Shown piece by piece: positions 16,394 through 25,687 of a stretch of DNA of 64,000 bases. Both the position numbers and the translations under genes were made by a program. The stretch is from Marinobacter sp. LV10R510-11A (GTDB taxonomy: Bacteria > Pseudomonadota > Gammaproteobacteria > Pseudomonadales > Oleiphilaceae), in the NCBI RefSeq assembly GCF_900215155.1, contig NZ_LT907980.1, positions 434,001-498,000 on the forward strand, read 5' to 3'. The notes beneath the pieces were generated by a model. That model made no database searches. It was not told where the DNA came from and saw only the letters and a program-made list of their open reading frames with translations. Position 1 is the first letter of the stretch. Each line of letters begins with the position of its first letter.

Positions 16394-17179
16394 TCAAGCA
16401 ACTTTCGCTCCTGCATTCAGTCGCAGCTGCAAGCCATGGCTATAAAATACCAGCTTGGGCTTTTGCCCATGAATCCCCAGATCCCGCAGCCGCTGGGCCA
16501 TTGCATGGGAGCTTGCGCCAACGGAAGCCCGGATGCTGCCCGGCAAACACAAGCGACCACCACCACGAGTAACCACCAGAGTTCTCAATAGTTCGTCTTT
16601 GTGTTCTGAATAAAGAACAAGATCCAGCTGCGGGCCGGGTAAGCCAGCGCCCGGTTTGCCACTGATGGTTAGAATGCTTTCTTCGCCTTCCGGGTCTTTA
16701 GTCGTGCTGGAAAACCCGGTTTTGGAAAGTGAGAAGCTGATGTTGGTGATGAACTTCGGGAATCCCCAGACTTCTTTGCCGGCGCTGCAGGCTGCGGCTG
16801 TGGTGACTGGAAGGTCAATGACTGTGAGCCCAAGCCTGCGCGTGTCCAGGGCCTGATACATCGCCAGCCATGGTTGTTTGGGCTGAGGCGTTCCGGCAGG
16901 TACCGTGGCAATGGCGACACCGACTTCGTTATAGACACCAACAGCCGTGTCGCGGTACTCGTACGTGGCAATGGCAAGCAGGGCCTTACCACCCGGAAAT
17001 TTCACTGCCTCAACGGCTTGGCTATTCAACATCGAGCTTGCTTTATCCAGTTCGATTTCATAAAGCGCCAGAAAATTCGAATTGTCATAGTACAGAATGG
17101 GTAAATCTATTTCGCCTTCACTGGTTTTGAAGGGGATAAGTGGGTATTGAAAAAACGGATCCTGCTGCCAGTTGGTCAT
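16394..17179 (-). CDS. acetoacetate decarboxylase-like protein
   Basis: About 261 residues with the acetoacetate decarboxylase (ADC) fold signature: EVWGFPKFI near residue 120, where the lysine aligns with the Schiff-base lysine of ADC, preceded by VVDLP-type strands and AAACSAGKE. Family members decarboxylate or otherwise act on beta-keto acids, or serve as aldolase-dehydratases. The ATG at 17179 is 2 nt after the stop of the acyl-CoA dehydrogenase gene, so the two are translationally linked; a longer TTG start upstream is less likely. It is the third gene of an operon with two acyl-CoA dehydrogenases, suggesting a step in degradation of an acyl or keto compound. Confidence 0.75.
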   Translation of the reverse strand: MTNWQQDPFFQYPLIPFKTSEGEIDLPILYYDNSNFLALYEIELDKASSMLNSQAVEAVKFPGGKALLAIATYEYRDTAVGVYNEVGVAIATVPAGTPQPKQPWLAMYQALDTRRLGLTVIDLPVTTAAACSAGKEVWGFPKFITNISFSLSKTGFSSTTKDPEGEESILTISGKPGAGLPGPQLDLVLYSEHKDELLRTLVVTRGGGRLCLPGSIRASVGASSHAMAQRLRDLGIHGQKPKLVFYSHGLQLRLNAGAKVA

Positions 17180-17181
17180 GA

Positions 17182-18573
17182 TTACACTCCAATGCCTGTT
17201 GTTGATGATTGCGAACAAAGTGGAACTAGCTGGTCTTGCCAGTCTTCGATAACAGAAAGCTGATTGATCTGGTTGGTGCCTTCGAAAATCCGGGTTAGAC
17301 GAACGTCTCTGAATATCTTTTCAACGTTCTGCTCATGCAGACCGCCCTGATCGGCAAGCAGATCCAGTGCCATTTCTACAACAACTTGAGCACGATCTGT
17401 CGCGTGGAATTTGCAGGCTGAAGCGTTTAGTTGGCGCGGCTTCCAAGCATTCCGCGCCTCTTGCCAGACTAGGCTGCGTAATGCCCGGGTTTCCGCGAGC
17501 ATGGTGACAATGTGTTGCTGCACATCCTGATATTGGATCAGCGGTTTGCCGCCGAGCTGATAGCGGCAAGCGAAGGTGATGGCTTGTTCGGTTGCTGCAC
17601 GGGCAAATCCCACAGCCATCGAGGCCACGGGGATTCTAGATGTGTTCAGGCTTGCCCGGTTTAGCACCCAGCCTTTGCGCAAGCCGCCGATAACATGGCT
17701 ATCTGGTACGAATACATCCATGAACTCCAGCTCTGAGGCCCCGGATGCGCGCATACCCATTTTCATTTCATTTCGCGCAACCCTGAATCCCTGGCTTGCC
17801 GCGTCCACATAAAAGCACGTCCAGGACTCCATACCCTCGCCTTCGAGCGCTGCGAATACAGTCAGGGTTCGCGCTATATCTCCGCCACTTATAAAACACT
17901 TGCGACCATTGAGATTCCAGCCACCATGGCAGCGGGTGGCAACGACCCCTGGGCGGTAATCCTGGGCGCCATGACCGTCCTCGGCGTCCGAGCCCGCGCC
18001 TGGCTCGGTAATGGCGAAAGCCACTAGATGCGGATCGCCTTTGTGGCAAGAGCGGTACACGGGCGCCAAAAAGCGCCGAACAACACCTATATCTCCAGAG
18101 AGTAATAGTGGTATACAGCCGAGATGGTGAGCTGAGAGCAAAAGCATAAGCCCGCCGCAGGCCCTGCTGAACTCCTCAACCACCAAGCTGGATTGCCACA
18201 CGGGCGGGTAAAGGCCTCTCCTCCATTTCATGCTGCCCAAGGGGCTGGGCAGGAAGTAACTCAACCATCCCTCGCGTGCGGCAGTTTTCAGCATGTCGGT
18301 GATTGCCTGTGAAGGCTTTCCCGGCGCCTTGTGTGCGGCAAGATCAGCTTCTGCAGAAAGAGGAGCGATATGTGTTTCGGCGAAAGCTCGGGCTCGGCGT
18401 CGAAGATCGGCCAGTGGCGCGGGTAGTGTGCGGGTATCAGATTCCCACAAGTCATCACGCTGGTAACTGGTGATCTGTTGAGCGATCTTGGACAGATCAC
18501 GGAACTGCCAATGGGGCGCCAGTCTGTGGTCTGCCGGGAGGTGGCCTTCCAAATGCGTTACTCGGGTCATCAT
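17182..18573 (-). CDS. acyl-CoA dehydrogenase
   Basis: A 463-residue flavoprotein of the acyl-CoA dehydrogenase family, which introduces a trans-2,3 double bond into acyl-CoA with electrons passed to ETF. Seen: the FAD/substrate loop FAITEPGAGSDAEDG, the GRKCFISGG segment, and the C-terminal IFEGTNQINQLS motif with the glutamate that serves as catalytic base. The N-terminal ~70 residues are longer than the usual family start. The ATG at 18573 overlaps the stop of the upstream paralogue (ATGA), indicating tight coupling. Its acyl substrate is not deducible. Confidence 0.85.
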   Translation of the reverse strand: MMTRVTHLEGHLPADHRLAPHWQFRDLSKIAQQITSYQRDDLWESDTRTLPAPLADLRRRARAFAETHIAPLSAEADLAAHKAPGKPSQAITDMLKTAAREGWLSYFLPSPLGSMKWRRGLYPPVWQSSLVVEEFSRACGGLMLLLSAHHLGCIPLLLSGDIGVVRRFLAPVYRSCHKGDPHLVAFAITEPGAGSDAEDGHGAQDYRPGVVATRCHGGWNLNGRKCFISGGDIARTLTVFAALEGEGMESWTCFYVDAASQGFRVARNEMKMGMRASGASELEFMDVFVPDSHVIGGLRKGWVLNRASLNTSRIPVASMAVGFARAATEQAITFACRYQLGGKPLIQYQDVQQHIVTMLAETRALRSLVWQEARNAWKPRQLNASACKFHATDRAQVVVEMALDLLADQGGLHEQNVEKIFRDVRLTRIFEGTNQINQLSVIEDWQDQLVPLCSQSSTTGIGV

Positions 18574-19700
18574 TTACCTTCTCCCCATGCGTGAGTGAAC
18601 AAGGGTATCTCTCGGATACCGCCACTTTGTAAGCGCAACATATTCTGATCTCGCAACAGTTTCTCCGGCCCACAATCCTGCATATACCCGAGGCCGCCGT
18701 GAACTTGCATCACAAGATTGGCAGCCAGGCATAGTTTAGGATGGAGTTGCTGGCGTGCCATCAGCGCATCTTTGACGGTTAGGGCGGAAAGCGGCTTCGT
18801 AAGACTGCCAAGGGTGATCTCAGTTTCCCATTGAGCTTGCTCAATGGTTGCCAGCATAGACTGGACAGCGGCGTGCTGATTGATGACTTGGCCACCCTGA
18901 CGGCGCTGACTCGCAAATGCCTGCGCCATGGTTTCGCCGTGCTGGTTGATGCCAGCCGCTATGGCAAGCAGTCCCAAGGCGTCCAGAATAAGCATGGAGG
19001 AGACCTGTTGCTGCGTTGCTTTGTTGACTACACCTGCCTCTAAACTTGCGCTGACTTGCCAAGTGTTCAGTTCATCGAGCCCGTGCTGCGGAAGGCATGG
19101 CGTAATTGCAATCTCCCTGCGGTTCAGAAATTGCCAGCTCATAACGCCGTTGTGCCATACAGGCCAGATCAGGTTCTGCCACTGTGAAGGTGCTGTGACG
19201 GTCGTCTTGTGAACATCTCGATCCAGCCAGTCGGCCAGCATGGATTGATCCTCGTTCACAGCTTTCTGGTTTAGCCAGCGGGCCAGAGAGCCTCTGGCAA
19301 GGCCATGGTGGCCCGTTGAGATTACTGTTAAGGCCAGTGGCGCTTGCTGCGCTGCGGTAAGGCGGGATTCGATAGACCGTGCCAGGAAACGGGCTAATGC
19401 ATTACGGTGCCATGCCAGAGCTATACTGGCATTAACGGAAGCTATCTGTTTAAGGGCGTCGATACTGAAAGCGATTGCATTCACATTCTCAGGCTGCTCC
19501 CACAGAGCAAAATCTGGCTCCTGAGAATCCCCGGGCAGAATGCCAAATTCGAAAGCAGATTGACTGAGCTTCGAAATATCTTCAACAGAAGCCGGTGTTT
19601 CCGGACGGATGGTTATTAAGGCCATTTCGGCACTGCAGAATCGAGAGACCTCGTCCAGCAGTGGCTGAAGGTCGTCGGCCGAAAGGAGGGAGGGGGCCAT
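18570..19700 (-). CDS. acyl-CoA dehydrogenase-like protein
   Basis: A divergent acyl-CoA dehydrogenase of 376 residues. The C-terminal helical domain is recognisable (MQVHGGLGYMQDCGPEKLLR, followed by DQNMLRLQSGGIREI). At the place where the base glutamate is often found (IxEGT) this protein has QSGGI, so a different residue would have to act as base, or the subunit is non-catalytic. The middle domain is poorly conserved. It is first in an operon with a canonical acyl-CoA dehydrogenase, with which it overlaps by 4 nt, so a heteromeric enzyme is plausible, as described for some steroid-catabolic dehydrogenases. The gene is divergent from an AraC regulator. Confidence 0.72.
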   Translation of the reverse strand: MAPSLLSADDLQPLLDEVSRFCSAEMALITIRPETPASVEDISKLSQSAFEFGILPGDSQEPDFALWEQPENVNAIAFSIDALKQIASVNASIALAWHRNALARFLARSIESRLTAAQQAPLALTVISTGHHGLARGSLARWLNQKAVNEDQSMLADWLDRDVHKTTVTAPSQWQNLIWPVWHNGVMSWQFLNRREIAITPCLPQHGLDELNTWQVSASLEAGVVNKATQQQVSSMLILDALGLLAIAAGINQHGETMAQAFASQRRQGGQVINQHAAVQSMLATIEQAQWETEITLGSLTKPLSALTVKDALMARQQLHPKLCLAANLVMQVHGGLGYMQDCGPEKLLRDQNMLRLQSGGIREIPLFTHAWGEGK

Positions 19701-19816
19701 AAAAAGGTACCTGATCTGTTGTTTTTGTCTGGTCAGGCTCAGAGTATTTCTTTAATTACCTTGCGTGAATGCTGAACAGGGTCAATAATTTTAGTTTCTG
19801 GGCCATGGAGGCTTGC

Positions 19817-20752
19817 ATGACCGGATTCTTGAATTTCAGGCGCAGTATCACCAGTGTCCGTTTGATGGCTGATTATGGCGTTGAACACGGAGTGACTATC
19901 GGAGAGTTGCTCGAGGGCAGCCAGATATCCCCGGCGTTGCTGATGAATCCAAACACTGAAATCACGGCGAGCCAGGAATTGCAGGTAATCCGGAATCTCG
20001 TAGACAAGCTTGATGATGTGGAGCGCACCGCCCGGAATATTGGACAAAGATACCACTGTTCTGCCTACGGGCTATGGGGCTACGGCCTCATGTGTAGTGC
20101 TACAGCAAGAGATGCCCTGCAGTTGGCGCTGCGTTTTTTACCACTCACCTATGCTTATACGGTAATTTCATATCACGAAGAAAATGGTATGGGCGTTCTG
20201 GATTTCGGTGAGCCGCAGCTTGAGGATCGCTTGAGGCAGTTTGTTGTCGCACGGGATATGGCGGCAGCAGCCGTTCTGATGCAGGAGTTGATGGGGGAGT
20301 CTTTCGAGGTTGCGGAGGTTTCCGACAACACGTTTGTGTTTGCCAGAGAGCAATTGTCCCGAAAATTGCCGCAGGCGAATCCGGTAACCGCAGAATTATG
20401 CGAACAACAGTGTCGTACGTTAATGGAGCGGCGGCGCAGCACTGCCGGAGTTCAAGCGATCGTCATGCATTATCTGCAAAATTCCGGTACGCGTATGCCT
20501 ACTTTAACGGCCGCCGCGCGCCATCTTCATATAAGCGAACGAACCCTGAAACGCCATTTGCAGGCCGAAGGAGTCAGTTTCCGGCAATTGCTAGAGCTCG
20601 TCCGTAAAAACAGAGCCGAGCGCCTGCTGAATCAGGGTGCAATGAGCATTTCTGAGATTGCAGACCGCTTGGGCTTCAGCGATGCCTCGACATTCTCTCA
20701 GGCATTCAAACGCTGGACAGGAGAGGCTCCCAGCTACTGGGCTGGAAAATGA
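19817..20752 (+). CDS. AraC-family regulator, OruR/ArgR-like
   Basis: About 311 residues: an N-terminal arabinose-binding-like effector domain of the OruR/DUF4066-adjacent type (residues ~1-200) and a C-terminal double helix-turn-helix (LTAAARHLHISERTLKRHLQ and ISEIADRLGFSDASTFSQAF, then KRWTGEAPSYW). I selected the ATG at 19817 because GGAGG precedes it by 6 nt; an ATG at 19769 gives a longer, unsupported N-terminus. It is divergent from the acyl-CoA dehydrogenase operon, which it probably controls in response to a substrate. A similar arrangement is common for fatty-acid or steroid-like catabolic genes. Confidence 0.85.
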   Translation: MTGFLNFRRSITSVRLMADYGVEHGVTIGELLEGSQISPALLMNPNTEITASQELQVIRNLVDKLDDVERTARNIGQRYHCSAYGLWGYGLMCSATARDALQLALRFLPLTYAYTVISYHEENGMGVLDFGEPQLEDRLRQFVVARDMAAAAVLMQELMGESFEVAEVSDNTFVFAREQLSRKLPQANPVTAELCEQQCRTLMERRRSTAGVQAIVMHYLQNSGTRMPTLTAAARHLHISERTLKRHLQAEGVSFRQLLELVRKNRAERLLNQGAMSISEIADRLGFSDASTFSQAFKRWTGEAPSYWAGK

Positions 20753-20830
20753 GATAAACCCAGTGTAGCCCTTACGTTCATAGGCTATGCTATTGAGAAT
20801 ATTTCCTTTTTTACTGCAGAGCCCTCCGAC

Positions 20831-22816
20831 ATGAGTGATGCCGCCGACACAGTTTTTGAAATTTTTCCGTGGAACCGGAATTTCGAAACGGGTATCGCGA
20901 AGATCGACGAACAGCACAAGGTGCTTGTTGAAATTCTGAATCGGCTCGCCTGGCATTTCGCTTCTAGCAATTCGGAGCTTGAATGCGGTCATATTCTTGA
21001 TGAACTGCTTTCTTATGCCGCCTATCACTTCAAAGCGGAGGAGGAAATATGGAAAACGGCTCTGGGTGAGCAGGAAATGGTGCGAAGTCATCATGATGGC
21101 CACCAGCTTTTTTTTGTACAGATCCAGATGTACCGCTCAAGCGATGAGCCAGAGGAGAAAGTGATGGGTGAGCTCTTCAGCTATCTGACCCGATGGCTGG
21201 CTTTTCATATTCTGGAGTCGGATCGTCGAATGGCCATGACTATCAAAGCAGTAGAGCGCGGAGCCTCCATTTCTGAAGCCAGAAGCGAAGTTGATGGCAA
21301 GCTGAGCGGGGCGGTATCCGTCATGGTCTCGGCTTTGCTGGAGATATACGGCAGGCTCTCTTCCAGCACCATACAGTTGATGCGCGAAAAAATGGCGAGG
21401 CTCAGAGCCGAGGATGAATTGGCCCGGCTGCAGCATGAAAAACTCCATGCTGCACTGGAGGAACAGGCGTCGGACCATGAGGAACAGCTTCAGTTTTTGG
21501 CGTATTCAGATCCTGTAACCGGCCTGATGAATCGTAACGGAATGCTCAGGGAAATCCGCGGAGTTATGCAGCAGAACCATTTGCCAGCTGGATCCGCAGC
21601 GTTGATCTCCATCGATCTGGATAATTTTCATAAAGTGAATGCCCGTTTTGGTGAAGAGACTGCCGACCGGCTGCTTGGCTTGCTTGCGAGGCGTTGGGGG
21701 GAGACCTTAGCCCAAGGCGGGCAGCTCGCGCGAATTAGTGGAGACGAGTTTGTGCTGCTGCTGGCCGACAGCGGGAAAGTGGAAGCCCAGTTAAACGCAC
21801 TGAGACTCACAGCGGGGCAACCGTTTATTCTGGATGGTGGCAGTATTTCTATAGCCTTCACCGCCGGTGTTGTCCTGTTCCCCCATGGTGGCGCAGGTGA
21901 TGCAGATACGGTTCTGCGGCAAGCAGATAACACACTGTTTCGTGCCAAGCAGGAGCAAAAGGGCGACTGGCTGTTTCTGGATGCTGACGAACAGCGCCAA
22001 TCCGTGGAGCGTCAGCAGCTTCTGGCCGACGTTAGAGCAGGGCTTGCCGACAACCAGTTCAGATTGGAGTACCAGCCCAAAGTTTGCATGCGGTCGGGCA
22101 ATGTGGTTGGTGTGGAAGCGCTTATCCGTTGGGATCATCCGATAAAAGGCTTGTTAAGCCCGATACACTTTATACCGGCACTTGAGCACCACCCATTGAT
22201 TATCGATATTGGCGAATGGGTTATTGAACAGGCGTTCCGGCAGATGACCACTTGGGATAGCGAAGGGCTAACTCTGGATGTCGGGGTGAATATCGCGGCA
22301 ATGCATCTTCAGCAATCGGGCTTTGCGGAAAATCTGGCGGGAATTCTGGCACGCTACCCCCATGTGGCCCCGCAACGGCTCGACCTCGAAATACTTGAAA
22401 CGGCGGCACTTAGCGAGCTTGATAAAGCATGCAGTATTATCCGGGACTGCGAGAGCCTTGGCGTAACTTTTTCTCTGGATGATTTTGGCACGGGTTACTC
22501 TTCGCTTTCATACCTTAAGCAGTTACCGGTTAAAACCCTGAAAATAGATCAGGGTTTTGTGAGAGGCGCACTCTCGAACGCGGATGACATTGCCATACTT
22601 AAAGGCATCATCGGCCTGTCTAAGGCATTTGACAGGAAGTTGGTCGCTGAGGGCGTGGAAACCAGAGAGCACGGGGAGCTACTGATCAGCCTTGGCTGCT
22701 ACGATGCTCAGGGTTATGCCATTGCCAGGCCGATGAAACCGGAGAAAATAGCAGCCTGGAAAAACCAGTGGCGACCTTACCCTGAATGGTCTGCCGGAGA
22801 GAATGCAACGCTATGA
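20831..22816 (+). CDS. hemerythrin-GGDEF-EAL c-di-GMP enzyme
   Basis: A 661-residue cytoplasmic protein. Residues ~10-135 are a bacteriohemerythrin domain with a full di-iron ligand set: IDEQHKVL, YHFKAEEE, SHHDGH and WLAFHILESD. A coiled-coil linker follows, then a GGDEF domain whose signature is SGDEF (about residue 302) and lacks an RxxD inhibitory site, then an EAL domain with EALIRWDHP, DDFGTGYSSLSYLK, KIDQGFV and VAEGVET. The EAL part looks active as a c-di-GMP phosphodiesterase; the GGDEF part may be cyclase or GTP-binding regulatory. The hemerythrin domain suggests O2 or redox control. Its stop overlaps the start of the lactate dehydrogenase gene (ATGA). Confidence 0.9.
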   Translation: MSDAADTVFEIFPWNRNFETGIAKIDEQHKVLVEILNRLAWHFASSNSELECGHILDELLSYAAYHFKAEEEIWKTALGEQEMVRSHHDGHQLFFVQIQMYRSSDEPEEKVMGELFSYLTRWLAFHILESDRRMAMTIKAVERGASISEARSEVDGKLSGAVSVMVSALLEIYGRLSSSTIQLMREKMARLRAEDELARLQHEKLHAALEEQASDHEEQLQFLAYSDPVTGLMNRNGMLREIRGVMQQNHLPAGSAALISIDLDNFHKVNARFGEETADRLLGLLARRWGETLAQGGQLARISGDEFVLLLADSGKVEAQLNALRLTAGQPFILDGGSISIAFTAGVVLFPHGGAGDADTVLRQADNTLFRAKQEQKGDWLFLDADEQRQSVERQQLLADVRAGLADNQFRLEYQPKVCMRSGNVVGVEALIRWDHPIKGLLSPIHFIPALEHHPLIIDIGEWVIEQAFRQMTTWDSEGLTLDVGVNIAAMHLQQSGFAENLAGILARYPHVAPQRLDLEILETAALSELDKACSIIRDCESLGVTFSLDDFGTGYSSLSYLKQLPVKTLKIDQGFVRGALSNADDIAILKGIIGLSKAFDRKLVAEGVETREHGELLISLGCYDAQGYAIARPMKPEKIAAWKNQWRPYPEWSAGENATL

Positions 22817-23955
22817 TTACACCTGCCAATACAACGGATAACCGCAAACTTGCCAAAGCCCGGTTGCCCCGGATGATGTTCGACTATTTTGATGGCGGTG
22901 CTTTTTCTGAACAAACTCTCAGAGAGAACACGGGGGATTTCCAAAACCTGCATTTTCGCCAGCGGGTTATGCGGGACGTTTCCAGCGCTTCTGCCGCAGC
23001 CCGGATATTGGGCCAGGACGTTTCACTGCCACTGGTACTCGCACCGGTTGGCCTTGCCGGCATGCTCGCGCGTCGGGGAGAGGTGCAGGCGGCCCGGGCA
23101 GCTCAGAACAGAGGCGTGCCGTTTTGCCTGAGCACCGTCTCCATCTGCTCGCTGGAAGAGGTTGCTGAGGCAACTAATTCGGCCAACTGGTTTCAGTTGT
23201 ACGTGCTGAAGGACAGGGCCTACTCAGAAGCTCTGCTCAATCGGGCGCACAAAGCCGGATATTCCACACTGGTTTTCACGGTGGATCTTCCCAAACTTGG
23301 CGTGCGGTATCGGGATGTGCGCAACGGCATGAATGGGGGGCTTTCAGCTTGGGGGAAAATGCAGAAACTGTCTGACCTGCTTTACCATCCACTCTGGCTG
23401 TGGGACGTTGCCATCAAGGGTAAGCCTCTCACGTTTGGTAATCTCTCCGATGCGGTTCCTTCGGGCCGCAGCCCGGAGGATTTTAAAGCCTGGGTTGATC
23501 AACAGTTTGATGCATCTGTTACCTGGAAGGATTTGGAATGGGTACGGCACCATTGGCCAGGCAAGCTTGTGATAAAAGGGATTATGGATCCCGACGACGC
23601 CCGTTCGGCGGTGGATGTTGGGGCTGATGGGATTGTTGTGTCTAACCACGGTGGGCGACAGCTTGATGGCGCGCCTTCAACCATCTCGGCGTTGCCAGCT
23701 ATCGTAGAAGCCGTATCCGGGAAAACCGAGATTTTGTTTGATGGTGGCATACAGTCGGGCCAGGATATTGTGCGAGCACTTTGCTTGGGCGCAGACGCCT
23801 GCCTGGTGGGCCGTGCTTGGGCTTATGCGCTGGCAGCCGGTGGCGAGGCAGCCGTGTCTAAAATGCTGGAAAACTTTCGTTATGAGGTGGAGTTGACGCT
23901 TGCACTGCTGGGTAAAAATTCGGTAGAACAGTTGAGCCCGGACGATATTATCTAA
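22813..23955 (+). CDS. lldD: FMN-dependent L-lactate dehydrogenase family protein
   Basis: About 380 residues of the FMN-dependent alpha-hydroxy-acid dehydrogenase family, which oxidises L-lactate or a related 2-hydroxy acid and donates electrons to the quinone pool. The active-site motif SNHGGRQLDGAPS (His and Arg that bind and deprotonate substrate) and the FMN-binding DGGIQSGQDI and GRAWAYALAAGG segments are present. The ATG at 22813 overlaps the stop of the hemerythrin-GGDEF-EAL gene, so translation is coupled. Mandelate or glycolate oxidases share the fold and remain possible; no lctP or lldR gene is adjacent. Confidence 0.85.
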   Translation: MITPANTTDNRKLAKARLPRMMFDYFDGGAFSEQTLRENTGDFQNLHFRQRVMRDVSSASAAARILGQDVSLPLVLAPVGLAGMLARRGEVQAARAAQNRGVPFCLSTVSICSLEEVAEATNSANWFQLYVLKDRAYSEALLNRAHKAGYSTLVFTVDLPKLGVRYRDVRNGMNGGLSAWGKMQKLSDLLYHPLWLWDVAIKGKPLTFGNLSDAVPSGRSPEDFKAWVDQQFDASVTWKDLEWVRHHWPGKLVIKGIMDPDDARSAVDVGADGIVVSNHGGRQLDGAPSTISALPAIVEAVSGKTEILFDGGIQSGQDIVRALCLGADACLVGRAWAYALAAGGEAAVSKMLENFRYEVELTLALLGKNSVEQLSPDDII

Positions 23956-23996
23956 CCGGTGTTTGTTTTTCTGAGTGGTGAAACGGAGGCTTGATG

Positions 23997-24374
23997 ATGG
24001 AAATTCGAATCAAAAGAGCTTACGAAGAGGCTGCGCGCTCTGATGGGCCGCGTATTCTTGTCGATAGAATATGGCCCCGTGGCGTTGCCAAGGAAGACGC
24101 AGAGCTTGAGACCTGGCTGAAAGGATTGGCCCCGTCTACCGAGCTGCGAAAGTGGTTCGGTCACGATCCTGAAAAGTGGAATGAGTTTCGGCAGAGATAC
24201 CTGAAGGAGCTAAAGACATCGGGCGCTGCTGAAGATCTTGAAAAATTGCAGTCGATTGTCAAAGAGCACAAGCGCATAACGCTGGTGTTCGCCGCAAAGG
24301 ACACAGAGCATAACAATGCTGCGGCCCTTCGCGACTTTCTCGACAACGGCGATCTTGGCAACGGCGACCTATAA
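23997..24374 (+). CDS. DUF488 (YeaO-like) protein
   Basis: A soluble protein of about 125 residues matching DUF488: IKRAYE near the start, GPRILVDRIWPRGV, and WLKGLAPSTELRKWFGHDP. The function of this family is not established. Three in-frame starts are clustered (TTG 23991, ATG 23994, ATG 23997); the last has GGAGG at a 7-nt spacing. It follows lldD by about 40 nt and may be in the same transcript. Its 3' end overlaps the convergent trans-sulfuration gene by 6 nt. Confidence 0.8.
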   Translation: MEIRIKRAYEEAARSDGPRILVDRIWPRGVAKEDAELETWLKGLAPSTELRKWFGHDPEKWNEFRQRYLKELKTSGAAEDLEKLQSIVKEHKRITLVFAAKDTEHNNAAALRDFLDNGDLGNGDL

Positions 24375-25571
24375 CTGGCCCAGTGCCTGATGCAGATCTG
24401 CGATCAGGTCGCCGGCATCTTCTAGCCCAACAGACAGCCGCAGCATGCTATCGGTTATCCCCCGGCGCTCTCGCTCCTCGCGGCTTATACCCTGATGACT
24501 TGTGGCGCAGGGCTGGGAAACCAGGCTTTCTACGCCGCCCAGGCTGGTGGCCAGCAGGAAAACCTGCAGGTTGTCGGCTACTTTTGCAGCCTGCTCCCTG
24601 CCCCCCTTAACCTCCAGAGTCAGTACACCGCCAAACCCCTCCATTTGCTGGGCGGCCATTGCGTGGCCGGGGAAACTCGGTAAACCCGGATACAGCACTC
24701 GCTTGATCGCCGGGTGGTCTGCCATCGCACAAGCAACCTTCATGGCATTTTCGTTGTGCTGTCGTACCCGTACCGGCAAGGTTCTGAGGCTGCGGGAGAG
24801 TAGGGCGGCGGTTTCTGGCGCCAGAATCTGGCCAAGGTTTTTCCGCCATTGGGCGATGGGTTTAATACGCTCTGCCGAGGCCATCACAGCGCCAGCGGTG
24901 AGGTCGCTGTGGCCGCCCAGGAACTTGGTTGCACTGTGAATGCTGAGGTCGGCACCCAGTGCCAGCGGGCGCTGATTCACCGGCGAGGCAAAGGTGTTGT
25001 CTACGGCAAGAAGGGCGCCCTTGGCATGGGCCTGTTCCGCCAGCTCCTGAATATCCAGTATACCCAACGTTGGGTTGGCCGGGGTTTCGCAGTACACCAG
25101 CATGCCGGGCTTGTTCAGGGCGTCGGCCAGTTGTTCGGGTTCATGTTGCAACAGGAAGGTGACGGGGATACCCAGAGGCTGGAAATGCTTGGTGAGCAGT
25201 TCTTGAGTTCCCCCGTACAGGTCCCCAACGCAGACAATGCCGTTGCGACCATGGGCAAACAAGGATGCCGAAATAGCAGCCATGCCAGAGGCAAATGCCA
25301 ACGCATCTTCTGCCTCTTCAAGACCAGCCAGCCCCTGCTCAAGCTCCCGAATGGTGGGGTTGCTGCCCCAACGGGTGTATAGATTGCCTGGCGTACGGCC
25401 TTCAATAACATCCTGTAGGGAGGCCGTATCTGGGAAGCGGTAAGTGGTGGTGTTGTAAACCGGCGAATAGGGGCTGCCAAGGCTATCCTTGTGGCGGCGG
25501 TTGTGAATAATGCGGGTGGCACTGCCTTGCTCTGGCTTGGGCTCTGATTTAGGCTCTGAATCGGACTGCAT
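24369..25571 (-). CDS. trans-sulfuration PLP enzyme, cystathionine gamma-synthase-like
   Basis: A 400-residue Cys/Met-metabolism PLP-dependent enzyme. Family marks: YTRWGSNPTIRELE, the ASGMAAISASL segment, ETPANPTLGILDI, and SATKFLGGHSD with the PLP-binding lysine. Members include cystathionine gamma-synthase, O-acyl-homoserine sulfhydrylase and methionine gamma-lyase; I cannot separate these by eye, though a biosynthetic role is common in this lineage. The gene is convergent with the DUF488 gene, overlapping it by 6 nt, and divergent from the AEC transporter. The start is the ATG at 25571; the first ~15 residues are charged and likely disordered. Confidence 0.85.
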   Translation of the reverse strand: MQSDSEPKSEPKPEQGSATRIIHNRRHKDSLGSPYSPVYNTTTYRFPDTASLQDVIEGRTPGNLYTRWGSNPTIRELEQGLAGLEEAEDALAFASGMAAISASLFAHGRNGIVCVGDLYGGTQELLTKHFQPLGIPVTFLLQHEPEQLADALNKPGMLVYCETPANPTLGILDIQELAEQAHAKGALLAVDNTFASPVNQRPLALGADLSIHSATKFLGGHSDLTAGAVMASAERIKPIAQWRKNLGQILAPETAALLSRSLRTLPVRVRQHNENAMKVACAMADHPAIKRVLYPGLPSFPGHAMAAQQMEGFGGVLTLEVKGGREQAAKVADNLQVFLLATSLGGVESLVSQPCATSHQGISREERERRGITDSMLRLSVGLEDAGDLIADLHQALGQL

Positions 25572-25687
25572 GGGCTCTCCCTGAAGCTGGCTATAACGTT
25601 TAAACGGAATATGGCGGTTTAGTGGGAATTATTCTGGCATGTATGGCTCGCCGTGTATTATGAATTATTGATGCTGGAGTGTTTGGT

